DNA of 64,000 nucleotides from JACCZX01 sp963801035 (GCA_963801035.1 CAWDDF010000003.1:496001-560000), one strand, 5' to 3'; numbered from the stretch's first letter, positions 25,039-35,331 are shown. Made by a program: numbers and translations. The notes: generated from the sequence alone by a model not told the origin.

Positions 25039-27933
25039 ATGAGCGCACTCCGCAGCAGCGGCGAGATCCGTACGGAACACATCAGGGTGCGGGGCGCACG
25101 CACGCACAACCTCAAGAACATCGATCTCGATCTGCCTCGTCACCGATTGATCGTGATCACCGGACTTTCGGGCTCGGGAAAGTCGTCTCTTGCTTTCGAC
25201 ACGCTGTACGCCGAAGGCCAGCGGCGCTACGTCGAATCATTGTCTGCCTACGCGCGGCAGTTCCTGCAGCTGATGGAGAAGCCGGACGTGGACCTGATCG
25301 AGGGGCTGTCGCCGGCAATTTCGATCGAGCAGCGCTCGGCGTCGCACAATCCGCGATCGACGGTCGGCACCGTCACTGAAATTCATGACTATCTGCGGTT
25401 GCTGTACGCGCGTGTCGGCACGCCGTACTGCCCGATTCACAAATTGCCACTGCAATCTCAAAGTGTGTCGCAGATGGTCGACGCGACGCTACGCTTGCCC
25501 GCGGAGACTCGGATCATGGTGCTGGCGCCCGTGATTCGCGAGCGCAAAGGCGAGTTCTCCGAGTTTTTTGACGACATGCAGACGCAGGGGTTTGTGCGCT
25601 TTCGCATCGATGGCGCAATCGTCGAAGCCGACGCGCTGCCGCCGCTGAAGAAAGCGGAAAAACACTCAGTCGACGTCGTCGTGGATCGTCTGAAGGTCCG
25701 TGCCGATGCGCAGCAGCGTCTTGCCGAGTCGTTTGAAACCGCGCTGCGGCTGGCCGATGGCCGCACGTTGCTGCTCGATCTCGATGATGGTCGCGAAACG
25801 CTTTTCTCGAGTCGATTCGCGTGCCCGGAATGTGACTATTCATTGTCCGAGCTCGAACCTCGATTGTTTTCCTTTAACAACCCGATGGGAGCGTGCGAGG
25901 CCTGCGACGGCCTCGGGCAGGTTGACTTCTTCGACGAGAGCCGAGTCGTCGCTCACCCTGAGTTGTCGCTTGCAAGCGGTGCCATCAAAGGGTGGGATGC
26001 GCGCAATCAGTACTACTTCCAGATGCTGACCACGCTGGCACAACACTATGGATTCGACATCGACGCGCCATTCGCCGAGCTTCCACAGAGCGCGAAGGAT
26101 GTGGTTCTGAACGGCTCCGGCGAGACCGAGATTGCATTTACGTATACCAACGAGCGCGGCCGCAAGATGGTGCGACGCCATCCGTTCGAAGGTGTCATTC
26201 CTAACTTGCAGAGACGCTTCCGCGAAACCGATTCGTCGGTCGTACGCGAAGAACTCGGCAAACTGCGAAGCCGGCGACCATGCCCGGTATGTGAAGGCAC
26301 GCGGTTGCGGCGCGAGGCTCGCAATGTATTCATCGGGGAGGGAGCCGATCGGCGCGGCATTTATCAGATCGCCGCCGCGCCGCTGCGCGAAGCGTTTGAA
26401 TACTTCGAACGGCTGGCTTTCAGCGGATCTAAAAAAGAAATCGCCAGCAAGATCGTGCAGGAAATCGGCTCGCGCTTGCGCTTTCTTGTCAACGTGGGAC
26501 TCGACTATCTGTCGCTCGATCGCTCGGCCGAAACGCTGTCCGGCGGTGAGTCGCAGCGTATTCGACTGGCATCACAGATCGGATCTGGCCTCACCGGTGT
26601 GATGTACGTGCTCGACGAGCCTTCGATCGGTCTACATCAGCGCGACAACGGCCGCTTGATCGACACGCTGAAGCACTTGCGCGACTTCGGCAATACGGTG
26701 ATCGTCGTGGAGCACGACGAAGATGCGATTCGCGCCGCCGACTTCGTCGTGGACATGGGGCCTGGCGCGGGCGTGCACGGTGGCGAAGTCATCGCGCAAG
26801 GAGCTCTTGATGACGTGCTCAATGACCCGAACTCGCTGACCGGCCAGTATCTGTCAGGCCGGCGACAGATCGAGGTGCCGAACGACCGCACGCCACCGTT
26901 CACGACCTGGCTGAAGGTCACGGGCGTGCATGGAAACAATCTAAAGAATGTCACGCTCGAAATTCCGGTGGGGCTGTTGACGTGCGTGACCGGAGTCTCG
27001 GGGTCCGGCAAGTCAACGCTGATCAACGACACGTTGTACGCAGCGGTCGCGCGCGATTTGTACGGCTCCTCGGCGGAGCCGGCGCCGTATGAATCGATCG
27101 ACGGGCTGGAAAACTTCGATAAGGTGATCAACGTCGATCAAAGCGCGATCGGTCGCACGCCGCGATCGAACCCAGCGACGTACACGGGACTGTTCACACC
27201 GATTCGCGAGTTGTTTGCCGAAACGCCGACGGCGCGTGAGCGCGGTTACGAAGCCGGTCGATTTTCATTCAACGTCAAGGGCGGGCGCTGCGAAACGTGC
27301 CAGGGCGACGGCGTCATCAAAGTCGAGATGCACTTTCTGCCCGATGTCTACGTCCCTTGCGACATCTGTCACGGTAAGCGCTACAACCGTGAAACGCTTG
27401 AAGTGCACTACAAAGGAAAGAGCATCGCCGACGTGCTCGACCTGACCGTCGAGGACGCGTTTGAGTTCTTCAATGCGGTACCCACGATCGCTCGCAAGCT
27501 GCAAACGCTTATCGACGTTGGGCTCGCGTACATCAAGCTGGGGCAAAGTGCTGTGACGCTGTCGGGCGGCGAGGCGCAGCGAGTGAAGCTGTCGCTTGAA
27601 CTGTCGAAGCGTGACACCGGCCGCACGCTGTACATCCTGGACGAGCCCACCACAGGATTGCACTTTCACGACATCGCTTTGCTGCTGAAGGTGCTGCACC
27701 AGTTACGAGACAGCGGCAACACGGTGATCGTGATAGAGCACAACCTCGACGTGATCAAGACCGCTGACTGGGTTGTCGACCTTGGCCCCGAAGGCGGCGA
27801 CGGTGGCGGTGAAATAATTGTCAGCGGGCCGCCCGAAGTGGTGGCCGCCAGCAAGCAGAGCTACACCGGACGTTATCTCGCGGCTGTGCTGGCGCGGCAG
27901 CGCCCGCAGCAGCGTGTGGCAGTCGGGCGCTAA
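25039..27933 (+). CDS. uvrA: excinuclease ABC subunit A
   Basis: 964 residues. This is the damage-recognition ATPase of nucleotide excision repair, loading UvrB. The two ABC halves are complete: Walker A GLSGSGKSSLA and GVSGSGKSTLI, signatures LSGGESQRIRLA and LSGGEAQRVKLS, Walker B YVLDEPSIGLH and YILDEPTTGLH. Zinc modules are present at CPECDYSLSE...CEACDG and CETCQGDG...CDICHG. The first 15 residues are a short extension before the family start. The 141-base gap to the divergent MFS gene has no recognisable LexA box. Confidence 0.98.
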   Translation: MSALRSSGEIRTEHIRVRGARTHNLKNIDLDLPRHRLIVITGLSGSGKSSLAFDTLYAEGQRRYVESLSAYARQFLQLMEKPDVDLIEGLSPAISIEQRSASHNPRSTVGTVTEIHDYLRLLYARVGTPYCPIHKLPLQSQSVSQMVDATLRLPAETRIMVLAPVIRERKGEFSEFFDDMQTQGFVRFRIDGAIVEADALPPLKKAEKHSVDVVVDRLKVRADAQQRLAESFETALRLADGRTLLLDLDDGRETLFSSRFACPECDYSLSELEPRLFSFNNPMGACEACDGLGQVDFFDESRVVAHPELSLASGAIKGWDARNQYYFQMLTTLAQHYGFDIDAPFAELPQSAKDVVLNGSGETEIAFTYTNERGRKMVRRHPFEGVIPNLQRRFRETDSSVVREELGKLRSRRPCPVCEGTRLRREARNVFIGEGADRRGIYQIAAAPLREAFEYFERLAFSGSKKEIASKIVQEIGSRLRFLVNVGLDYLSLDRSAETLSGGESQRIRLASQIGSGLTGVMYVLDEPSIGLHQRDNGRLIDTLKHLRDFGNTVIVVEHDEDAIRAADFVVDMGPGAGVHGGEVIAQGALDDVLNDPNSLTGQYLSGRRQIEVPNDRTPPFTTWLKVTGVHGNNLKNVTLEIPVGLLTCVTGVSGSGKSTLINDTLYAAVARDLYGSSAEPAPYESIDGLENFDKVINVDQSAIGRTPRSNPATYTGLFTPIRELFAETPTARERGYEAGRFSFNVKGGRCETCQGDGVIKVEMHFLPDVYVPCDICHGKRYNRETLEVHYKGKSIADVLDLTVEDAFEFFNAVPTIARKLQTLIDVGLAYIKLGQSAVTLSGGEAQRVKLSLELSKRDTGRTLYILDEPTTGLHFHDIALLLKVLHQLRDSGNTVIVIEHNLDVIKTADWVVDLGPEGGDGGGEIIVSGPPEVVAASKQSYTGRYLAAVLARQRPQQRVAVGR

Positions 27934-28073
27934 GAGAAACGCAGCTCCCGGTCACTTGCGATCGGGGTCGCGCGTTGGTGGATCGAAAGCCACAGAGCTC
28001 CCCGCATTGCTCATCTGTAGGCTATTGCGTACAGCGGCGACAAAAGTTCCCGCTGCCGGTTGTTCACCTCACA

Positions 28074-30062
28074 TTATTTTTGCAGCAGCCGTTGCTCCGC
28101 CAGCTCAAGGGCGTTGGGCACGCCGCGCAAGACAACGACATCGCCCACTTCCAACCGCATATCGGGGCTGGGGTCCGCCCCACGAATTCCGCGCCGGCGC
28201 ACCGAAGTCACCTCGGCTCCGATGGTCGCCAGATCCAAGTCACGAAGTGCTTCGCCGACTGCTGCCGCATCCGCCTCGATCGGCACCGAGTGCAAACGTT
28301 CGTGGTCATCATCATCGACTGCGTCGCCTTCGTCGCCAATGCTGTGAAAGTGTCCGCGTAACAGCCGATAACGTTGGTCGCGCGCTTCGCGCACGCGTTT
28401 GACTACACGCGCCAGCGGAACGCCGAGCAGCACCAACGCGTGCGAGCCGAGCATCAGGCTGCCCTCCAGAATTTCGGGAACAACTTCGGTGGCGCCCGCA
28501 CGGGTGAGTTGCTCGAGGTCATGATCGTCGTAGGTGCGCACGATGACCGGTAAACTGGGCTTTAACTCATGCGTGTGGTGCAGGACTTTCAATGCCGAAT
28601 GCGTATCGGCGTAGGTGATCACCAGCGCGGAGGCGCGAGTAATGCCGGCCGCGACCAGCGCTTCCCGCCGCCCCGCATCACCGTAGACGACCGACTCTCC
28701 TGCGACGCCGGCAGCGCGAACGAGATCGGGATCAAGCTCGAGCGCAACGAAGGAAATGCTTTCCTGCTCGAGAATTTTCGCAAGATGCTGGCCACTACGA
28801 CCGAAGCCGCAGATCACGACATGTTTGTCCACCGCGATCGCACGCTTTGCGATGTTGGCGATTTCAAGCGATTTGACCAGCCACTCGGACGACACAAGCC
28901 GCAGCACGATGCGATCGGAATATTGCAGCAGCAGAGGCGCCGCCAGCATCGACAACAACATGGCGGCGAGCACGATCTGCAACACGAGCTTATCGATCAG
29001 CCCGAGCGCACCCGCCTGACTGAGTAATACGAATCCGAACTCGCCGGCCGTCGCGAGCGCGAGTGCGGTCCGGATCGCGGTACCCGCGGTCGCGCCGAAG
29101 ACGCGCGCCAGACCGAAAATCAGACTGAACTTGAACGCAACGGGAACGATCAACGCCAGAATAACCCAGCCGAAGTTGTCGATCACGACGCGCACATTCA
29201 GCAGCATGCCGATCGTCACAAAAAACAATCCCAGCAGCACGTCGCGAAACGGCTTGATGTCGTCTTCGACGCGGTGTTTGAATTCTGTTTCGGAAATCAG
29301 CATTCCGGCAATGAAGGCACCCAGCGCGAGCGAGAGCCCCGCAATCTCGGTCATCCACGCCAATGCAAGCGTGACGAACAGAAGGTTGAGGGTAAAAAGC
29401 TCCTGTGACTTTCTGCGCGCCACCAAAAGCAACCACCAGCGCATCACGCGTTGACCGCCGACCAGCAGTAAGGTCAGCAGCACTGCAGCCTTCAGCAGGG
29501 CAATGGCCAACGTCTGCATCAAAACGCCCGCTTCGGCGCTAAGTGCGGGGACGATGACCAACAGAGGAACGACCGCGAGATCCTGAAAGAGCAGCACACC
29601 GACGATGCGCTTGCCATGCTCTGTATCGAGCTCGATCCGTTCGGCCAGCATTTTCATCACGATTGCCGTTGACGACATTGCCAACGCACCGCCTAATGCA
29701 AAAGCGCCTGCAAGCCCGACGTTGAAATAACGGCCAACCAACCAGCCCGCTATCAGCGTGATGGCAACCGTCAACACGACTTGCGCGGCTCCCAGCCCGA
29801 GCACGATGCGGCGCATCGCCCGCAGCTTCGCGAGCGAAAATTCGAGGCCGATCGAAAACATCAAGAACACGATTCCGAACTCGGCCAGGTAGCGCGCGTC
29901 CGAACTGTCAGGCAGCACTCCGAGTGCATGCGGGCCGACCAGAATGCCGACGGTCAGATACGCGAGCAACGGCGGCAGATGTAACAGGCGGAATACGACG
30001 ACGCCTGCAACGACGCAGAACAGCAGCAATAGCGCGAACTCAAGACCCGATGTCATCGTCAA
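28074..30062 (-). CDS. monovalent cation:proton antiporter-2 with TrkA-N and TrkA-C domains (KefB/KefC-like)
   Basis: 662 residues. About 12 membrane segments (to about residue 390) include MSSTAIVMKML and GLEFSLAKLR. They are followed by a Rossmann RCK domain starting VVICGFGRSGQHLAKIL and a TrkA-C domain near the end (GADPSPDMRLEVGDVVVLRG). It should exchange potassium or sodium for protons under nucleotide control. The C-terminal TrkA-C makes it closer to YbaL/RosB-type proteins than to E. coli KefC. The gene is divergent from kdsD with 81 bases between starts. The gap of 140 bases to uvrA shows no clear terminator. Confidence 0.88.
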   Translation of the reverse strand: MTMTSGLEFALLLLFCVVAGVVVFRLLHLPPLLAYLTVGILVGPHALGVLPDSSDARYLAEFGIVFLMFSIGLEFSLAKLRAMRRIVLGLGAAQVVLTVAITLIAGWLVGRYFNVGLAGAFALGGALAMSSTAIVMKMLAERIELDTEHGKRIVGVLLFQDLAVVPLLVIVPALSAEAGVLMQTLAIALLKAAVLLTLLLVGGQRVMRWWLLLVARRKSQELFTLNLLFVTLALAWMTEIAGLSLALGAFIAGMLISETEFKHRVEDDIKPFRDVLLGLFFVTIGMLLNVRVVIDNFGWVILALIVPVAFKFSLIFGLARVFGATAGTAIRTALALATAGEFGFVLLSQAGALGLIDKLVLQIVLAAMLLSMLAAPLLLQYSDRIVLRLVSSEWLVKSLEIANIAKRAIAVDKHVVICGFGRSGQHLAKILEQESISFVALELDPDLVRAAGVAGESVVYGDAGRREALVAAGITRASALVITYADTHSALKVLHHTHELKPSLPVIVRTYDDHDLEQLTRAGATEVVPEILEGSLMLGSHALVLLGVPLARVVKRVREARDQRYRLLRGHFHSIGDEGDAVDDDDHERLHSVPIEADAAAVGEALRDLDLATIGAEVTSVRRRGIRGADPSPDMRLEVGDVVVLRGVPNALELAEQRLLQK

Positions 30063-30095
30063 CCGATCGCGCCCGAGCGCGCCAGAGCAAAACCC

Positions 30096-30123
30096 GTGCC
30101 AGAAAAAAAGTGCGGTGTATTAT
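30096..30123 (+). promoter_or_regulatory. probable sigma-70 promoter of kdsD
   Basis: GTGCCA (30096-30101), 16-base spacer, TATTAT (30118-30123). The -10 matches five of six consensus bases and the -35 four of six. It lies 20 bases before the kdsD ATG at 30144. It rules out the GTG at 30096 as the gene start, since that codon would lie in the -35 element. Confidence 0.5.
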
Positions 30124-30143
30124 CGCTGGCCCTCATAAATTCA

Positions 30144-31139
30144 ATGTCAGTGACCTCTCCCAGCCTTGTTGCGACCTCCGGCGCACTCGCGCTTGCGCGT
30201 GAGGTATTGCAGATCGAAGCGCAGGCAGTTGCCGCGCTGACGGATCGCATCGATGGCGCTTTTTCAAAAGCGGTCAACCTTTTGCTCGCGTGCGCCGGGC
30301 GAGTCGTTGTTAGCGGTGTCGGCAAGAGCGGACATATTGCGCGCAAGATCGCCGCGACCCTCGCCTCCACTGGAACGCCATCGATGTTCGTGCACGCCGC
30401 CGAGGCGGCCCACGGCGACCTCGGGATGATCACACGCGAAGATGTCCTGCTGGCGCTGTCGTACTCGGGCGAAGGCGATGAGTTGTTGACGATGTTGCCG
30501 ATCGCGAAGCGCCAGGGAACGCCACTGGTGGCGATCACAGGTAATGCCTCGTCAACGCTGGCGAAGCTTGCCGATGTTCACATTGACGTGCGCGTCGACA
30601 AAGAGGCGTGTCCGTTGAATTTAGCGCCGACATCGTCGACCACGGCGATGCTTGCGATGGGTGATGCACTTGCGATTGCTTGTCTCGATGCGCGCGGGTT
30701 CGGGCCCGAGGATTTTGCGCGCGCTCATCCGGGCGGTGCGCTGGGCCGCAAGCTTTTGACCTACGTGCGGGACGTCATGCGAACTGGAGATCGAATTCCG
30801 ATCGTCGGGATCGACGCGAGCGTGATGGATGCGCTGCATGAGATCACCCGAAAACAGATCGGTGTCACCGCGGTCAGTGACAAAAGCGGAAAACTGGCTG
30901 GTATTTTCACTGATGGCGACTTGCGGCGTCTGCTTGAGCGCGTCGGTGATGTGCGCGGCCTCGACGTGGCGAGCGTTATGACTCATGGCCCACTGACGAT
31001 TTCGCCGGACAGTCTGGCCGCCGAAGCGGCGCAGCTGATGGATAACCGGAAAAAAAATGTACTGCTTGCGGTTGACGATGCCGGTCAGCTCGTCGGTGCG
31101 TTAAGCATGCCAGATCTTTTGTCGGCGAAGGTGATCTGA
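30144..31139 (+). CDS. kdsD: D-arabinose-5-phosphate isomerase
   Basis: 331 residues. A SIS sugar-isomerase domain (VVVSGVGKSGHIARKIAATLASTG; LALSYSGEGDELL) is followed by two CBS domains. It interconverts D-ribulose 5-phosphate and D-arabinose 5-phosphate, the first step of KDO synthesis for lipopolysaccharide. The ATG at 30144 gives the family N-terminus; the frame upstream is open but crosses the promoter. The stop overlaps the kdsC start by one base (TGATG). Confidence 0.96.
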   Translation: MSVTSPSLVATSGALALAREVLQIEAQAVAALTDRIDGAFSKAVNLLLACAGRVVVSGVGKSGHIARKIAATLASTGTPSMFVHAAEAAHGDLGMITREDVLLALSYSGEGDELLTMLPIAKRQGTPLVAITGNASSTLAKLADVHIDVRVDKEACPLNLAPTSSTTAMLAMGDALAIACLDARGFGPEDFARAHPGGALGRKLLTYVRDVMRTGDRIPIVGIDASVMDALHEITRKQIGVTAVSDKSGKLAGIFTDGDLRRLLERVGDVRGLDVASVMTHGPLTISPDSLAAEAAQLMDNRKKNVLLAVDDAGQLVGALSMPDLLSAKVI

Positions 31140-31684
31140 TGCAGGCCAAGTCGCATCTCGAAAGCGTCGTGACCGCCGAGCAGCGTGCGGCGCGCGTGCA
31201 ATTGATGGTGCTGGACGTGGACGGCGTGCTGACCGATGGACGGCTTTACTACGGCCCGCTAGGCGAAGCGATGAAGGTGTTCGATGTGCGTGACGGGCAC
31301 GGCATCAAGATGCTGTTAAAACACGGCGTCGAAGTCGCGTTGCTGTCGGCACGCAGTTCTGACATCGTTTCCGCGCGCGCGCGCGAGCTGGGCATTTTCC
31401 GCGTGTTGCAGGGCCGTTCCGACAAAGGAGCTGCGTTTGCAACGCTGCTGTCGGATACAGGAATTCGCAATGAAAACAGCGGATTCATGGGTGACGATCT
31501 GCCCGATCTGCCGCCGATGCGAGCGGCAGGGTTCGCGGTTACGGTCGCCGACAGCTGCGACGCTGCGCAGGCCGCCGCACACTGGATTTCACCGCGTCCA
31601 GGCGGGCGGGGAGCGGTGCGCGCGCTTGCAGAGTTCATCCTGCGTGCAAAGGGCATCGATCTTGTTTCGATGGTGCACGGATGA
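31139..31684 (+). CDS. kdsC: 3-deoxy-D-manno-octulosonate 8-phosphate phosphatase
   Basis: HAD-superfamily phosphatase of 181 residues that removes phosphate from KDO 8-phosphate. The nucleophile motif LDVDGVLTDGRL, VALLSARSS and the distal MGDDLPDLPPM are all there. Cytoplasmic; forms a tetramer in known members. It overlaps both neighbours by one to four bases, so it is coupled with kdsD and lptC. Confidence 0.96.
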   Translation: MQAKSHLESVVTAEQRAARVQLMVLDVDGVLTDGRLYYGPLGEAMKVFDVRDGHGIKMLLKHGVEVALLSARSSDIVSARARELGIFRVLQGRSDKGAAFATLLSDTGIRNENSGFMGDDLPDLPPMRAAGFAVTVADSCDAAQAAAHWISPRPGGRGAVRALAEFILRAKGIDLVSMVHG

Positions 31685-32271
31685 GAGATCGCATCACTGC
31701 ATTTATCGCGATCGTTCTGCTCGCTTCGCTGGCCGGTGTCAGCTATTGGTACTCACAGTCGACGCGCTTGAAGAAGATCGCCACTCCGGTATCACGCGAG
31801 GGGCCGGACTTTATCGTCAACGGCGTAACGGTGACGCAGTTCGACGCCACGGGGCGAGCGACAAACCGGCTACACGCGAGCGAGTTGGTGCACTTCGCGG
31901 CCGACGATCACTCGGAGCTATCGCAACCTCGACTGATAAGTGTGCGGCCGGAGCAACCCCTGCTGGAAGTACGCGCGAAAGCTGCCAATGTGGAAAGCGG
32001 CGGCGAGCGAGTTTCGCTGTCGGGCGACGTGGTCGTCACACGAGCTCCCGGAAGAGATGGCACGGCTCCTATGCAACTGCGAACGCAACAACTGACTGCA
32101 CTCCCCGATCTCGATCGCTATTCGACCGATGCAGCTGTGGAAATCGAGCGCGGCGATTCCGTGGTCCAGTCGATCGGCATGGATTACGACAACATTCGGC
32201 GCATCGTGAAGTTCCATTCCAACGTACGCGGCACGATCGCGTCCACCGCACCTGGCGAGGCCGCGCAATGA
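31681..32271 (+). CDS. lptC: LPS export protein LptC
   Basis: 196 residues: one N-terminal membrane anchor (ITAFIAIVLLASLAGVSYWY) and a periplasmic beta-jellyroll that passes lipopolysaccharide from LptBFG to LptA. The stretch DFIVNGVTVTQFDATGRATNRL is typical. It overlaps kdsC and lptA by four bases each (ATGA). Confidence 0.93.
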   Translation: MRDRITAFIAIVLLASLAGVSYWYSQSTRLKKIATPVSREGPDFIVNGVTVTQFDATGRATNRLHASELVHFAADDHSELSQPRLISVRPEQPLLEVRAKAANVESGGERVSLSGDVVVTRAPGRDGTAPMQLRTQQLTALPDLDRYSTDAAVEIERGDSVVQSIGMDYDNIRRIVKFHSNVRGTIASTAPGEAAQ

Positions 32272-32888
32272 GACGCGGGTTGGCAGCCGTGGTTTTGGCG
32301 CTCGCGTCTGTACCTGCACTCGCAGAGAAAGCCGATCGCACCAAACCGTTGAACTACGAAGCCGATAGCGGCGAATGCGACGACCTGAAGCAGGTCTGTG
32401 TGCTGGTGGGCAATGTCGTGCTGAATAAAGGCACGATGCGCGCCGCCGGCGAGCGGGTGCAGGTGCGGAAAGATCCTGAGGGCTATCAGTCCGGAGTGAT
32501 CATCGCGGCACCGGGCAAGCTTGCATCATTTCGCCAGCGGCGGGACAGCAGCAAGGCAGGAGCCGAGGAATTCATCGAGGGGTATGCCGAGCGCATCGAG
32601 TACGACGAGAGAGAAGATACCGTCAAGCTGATAACGCGCGCGCGCGTGCGGTTGCTCGAAAACGAGGTCCAGCGCGACGAATTGCGCGGTGACGCAATAA
32701 CCTACGATCAGCGCAACGCGAAATATTTCGTGACCGGCAAGCCGTCGGCCGACCCGAACAATCCGGATGGACGCGTGCGAGGCACGATTGCGCCGCGAGC
32801 CGATGCGCCAGCAGCCCAGACTTCGAAGCTGGGATCGAAGGCTAATTTGACGCCCTCAACGAATCTGGCCAACCCGCGCCGCGATTAG
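32268..32888 (+). CDS. lptA: LPS transport periplasmic protein LptA
   Basis: 206 residues with a signal peptide ending ALA (MRRGLAAVVLALASVPALA), then an OstA-type jellyroll (PLNYEADSGECDDLKQ; ITYDQRNAKYFVTG). The C-terminal 40 residues are Pro/Ala/Asn-rich and probably disordered. It forms the bridge across the periplasm for lipopolysaccharide. The frame is open far upstream over kdsC and lptC, but the ATG at 32268, overlapping the lptC stop, gives the signal peptide. Confidence 0.93.
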   Translation: MRRGLAAVVLALASVPALAEKADRTKPLNYEADSGECDDLKQVCVLVGNVVLNKGTMRAAGERVQVRKDPEGYQSGVIIAAPGKLASFRQRRDSSKAGAEEFIEGYAERIEYDEREDTVKLITRARVRLLENEVQRDELRGDAITYDQRNAKYFVTGKPSADPNNPDGRVRGTIAPRADAPAAQTSKLGSKANLTPSTNLANPRRD

Positions 32889-32901
32889 CGACCGAGGCTT
32901 T

Positions 32902-33693
32902 ATGGACGCCGATCAAGTCGAAGACAGCGTCGCACAAGCGCCGGTGCTTGAGCGCAACACGCTTGCCGTCGAGAACCTTCAGAAAAGCTACGGCAGCCGG
33001 GCCGTCGTCAAAGACGTTTCGCTGACGGTCGAGAGCGGGGAAGTGGTCGGACTGCTGGGGCCGAACGGCGCAGGCAAGACGACTTGTTTTTACATGGTGG
33101 TGGGTCTGCTTCCCCTGGACGACGGTCACATTGCACTCAACGGGCACTCCATTGCGCATTTGCCTATCCATCGTCGCGCACGCATGGGGCTGTCATACCT
33201 TCCCCAGGAAGCGTCGGTGTTCCGCAAGCTGACGGTAGAGGAGAACGTTCGCGCCGTTTTGGAGCTGCAAGTCGATCACGACAAACGTCCGCTGCGGAAG
33301 ACAGAAATTGCCGAGCGGCTCGATGCGCTGCTCGAGGATCTTCAGATTGCGCACTTGCGAACGAACACTGCATTGTCGCTATCCGGCGGCGAGCGGCGGC
33401 GCGTTGAGATTGCCCGTGCACTCGCATCGCGACCGCGCTTCATCCTTCTTGACGAACCGTTTGCCGGCGTCGATCCCATCGCCGTGCTCGAGATCCAGCG
33501 CATCGTCCGGTTTCTGAAAGAGCGTGGTCTCGGCGTCTTGATGACCGACCATAACGTGAGGGAAACGCTCGGTATTTGCGATCACGCCTACATCATCAAT
33601 GAGGGCGTGGTTTTAGCCGCAGGAAGGCCGGAAGAGATCGTAGGCAACGAAACCGTTCGACGGGTTTATTTGGGCGAACACTTTCGCATGTAG
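32902..33693 (+). CDS. lptB: LPS export ABC transporter ATP-binding protein
   Basis: 263 residues: Walker A GPNGAGKTT, signature LSGGERRRVEIARAL, Walker B FILLDEPFAGVDPIA, H-loop MTDHNVRETL. It powers extraction of lipopolysaccharide with LptFG, which are not in the window. About 20 extra N-terminal residues precede the domain. Thirteen bases after lptA; the next gap to rpoN is 95 bases. Confidence 0.97.
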   Translation: MDADQVEDSVAQAPVLERNTLAVENLQKSYGSRAVVKDVSLTVESGEVVGLLGPNGAGKTTCFYMVVGLLPLDDGHIALNGHSIAHLPIHRRARMGLSYLPQEASVFRKLTVEENVRAVLELQVDHDKRPLRKTEIAERLDALLEDLQIAHLRTNTALSLSGGERRRVEIARALASRPRFILLDEPFAGVDPIAVLEIQRIVRFLKERGLGVLMTDHNVRETLGICDHAYIINEGVVLAAGRPEEIVGNETVRRVYLGEHFRM

Positions 33694-33788
33694 ATGCCAC
33701 GATGCCTTGGATGTCGCGCCACTCATTTCATTGCTGTTGTGCTGCCCATGCACGGTCGACCATCACTTGCGCGCTTCACTGATCGTCG

Positions 33789-35291
33789 ATGAAACCGAGC
33801 CTTCAACTTCGACTCTCCCAGCACCTCGCACTGACGCCGCAGCTGCAGCAATCTATACGGTTGCTGCAGCTGTCGACGCTCGAGCTGAATCAGGAGATCG
33901 ATCAGGCGCTTGCAGATAACCCATTGCTCGAGCGCGATGACGATCCGCAGGCGCTTGCCATGCGCGTAAAGCCCGACGGCTCGATAGCCGCCGATGTGCC
34001 ACTGCCCGAGACCGCTGGCGAAATCACGAATGGAGACGCACCGGCGCCCGCGGAATCGCCTGAGCCTCAGGACGTGCCGATGGACGGCAGTTCGTTGATC
34101 GAGTGGCGTGGAAATAGCGATGCCGCCGATGAAGATGATACGAGCCCCACGAACTGGGTAGGAACAACGTTGTCGCTGCGCGAACATCTAGGTGCGCAGA
34201 TCGCTTGCCACGCTTCGCCGCGTGATCGTGCCCTCGTGGAACTGCTGGTTGAAGCGCTAGACGACGACGGCTATCTGCATCCAACGCTCGACGAGCTGCT
34301 TGCGATGTGCCCGCCTGAAGCAGCCGTCGAGCCCGAGGAGCTTCTGACGGCGCTGCGCTTGCTGCAGAGTCTGGATCCGACCGGGATCGGCGCGCGCGAC
34401 GCAGCCGAATGCCTGTTGCTGCAATTGCAATCGCTTGAACGCTCGCCGGTGGACGGCGATACGAAAAATTTGCCGTCAACCTTTGCTCTGGCACGCCGAA
34501 TCGTGCAGGAGCACCTGCCACTATTGGCGGCGCGCGAGTTTTCAAAGCTGCGCAAGCTTCTCGGTTGCACCGATGAGGAGCTGCGCACCGCGCACCGGCT
34601 CATTCGCTCCCTGAATCCGCGGCCCGGTACGGCATTTGCAGAGAGTCGAGCAGATTACATCGTCGCGGATGTGTTCGTGCGCAAAGTCAAGAATCGATGG
34701 ACCGCGGTGCTTAATCCGGACGTTATGCCCCGTTTGCGTGTGAACCAGTCGTTCGCCGATGTACTCAAAAAAGACAGATCTAGGCAGGGCGCAGATCCTA
34801 GCGAGCGCAGCAAATGGACGACACGGGTGCAGGAGGCGCGATGGTTGATACGAAACATCCAGCAGCGCTTCGAAACGATCCTTAGAGTTTCCCAGGCCAT
34901 CGTGGACCGCCAGCACAACTTTTTCACGCACGGCGCAATCGCCATGCGCCCGTTGGTGCTGCGGGAAATTGCCGACACAGTTGAGCTGCACGAATCGACC
35001 ATTTCGCGAGTGACCGCTCACAAATATATGGCGACGCCGTTCGGCATTTTCGAGCTGAAATATTTTTTTGGCAGCCATGTGGCGACCGAGACCGGTGGGG
35101 CGGCATCATCAACTGCCATCCGCGCGTTGATCAAGCAGCTGATAGGCGCCGAGGACATACGTAACCCGTTTTCCGACAGCAAGCTTGCCGAACTGCTCGG
35201 CGAGCAAGGCATCGTTGTTGCACGTCGAACTGTTGCCAAGTACCGCGAAGCAATGAAAATTCCATCAGTCGCGCTGCGCAAATCGCTATAG
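33789..35291 (+). CDS. rpoN: RNA polymerase sigma-54 factor
   Basis: 500 residues. The Gln/Leu-rich activator-interacting region I (SLQLRLSQHLALTPQLQQSIRLL), an acidic region II, the core-binding region III, the helix-turn-helix (IADTVELHESTISRVTAHKYM) and the RpoN box ARRTVAKYRE near the C-terminus are all visible. It directs transcription of nitrogen and other genes with -24/-12 promoters. The position after lptB and before hpf is conserved in Proteobacteria. Confidence 0.98.
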   Translation: MKPSLQLRLSQHLALTPQLQQSIRLLQLSTLELNQEIDQALADNPLLERDDDPQALAMRVKPDGSIAADVPLPETAGEITNGDAPAPAESPEPQDVPMDGSSLIEWRGNSDAADEDDTSPTNWVGTTLSLREHLGAQIACHASPRDRALVELLVEALDDDGYLHPTLDELLAMCPPEAAVEPEELLTALRLLQSLDPTGIGARDAAECLLLQLQSLERSPVDGDTKNLPSTFALARRIVQEHLPLLAAREFSKLRKLLGCTDEELRTAHRLIRSLNPRPGTAFAESRADYIVADVFVRKVKNRWTAVLNPDVMPRLRVNQSFADVLKKDRSRQGADPSERSKWTTRVQEARWLIRNIQQRFETILRVSQAIVDRQHNFFTHGAIAMRPLVLREIADTVELHESTISRVTAHKYMATPFGIFELKYFFGSHVATETGGAASSTAIRALIKQLIGAEDIRNPFSDSKLAELLGEQGIVVARRTVAKYREAMKIPSVALRKSL

Positions 35292-35331
35292 CTTCAAATC
35301 CAACACTTACCGACCGATTGAAAGGACTCGC

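Noticed and set aside
31437..32888. A 483-codon open frame covering kdsC, lptC and lptA
   Set aside because: Only its last 206 codons, from 32268, have family sequence (lptA with a signal peptide). The rest is a shadow of kdsC and lptC in another frame.
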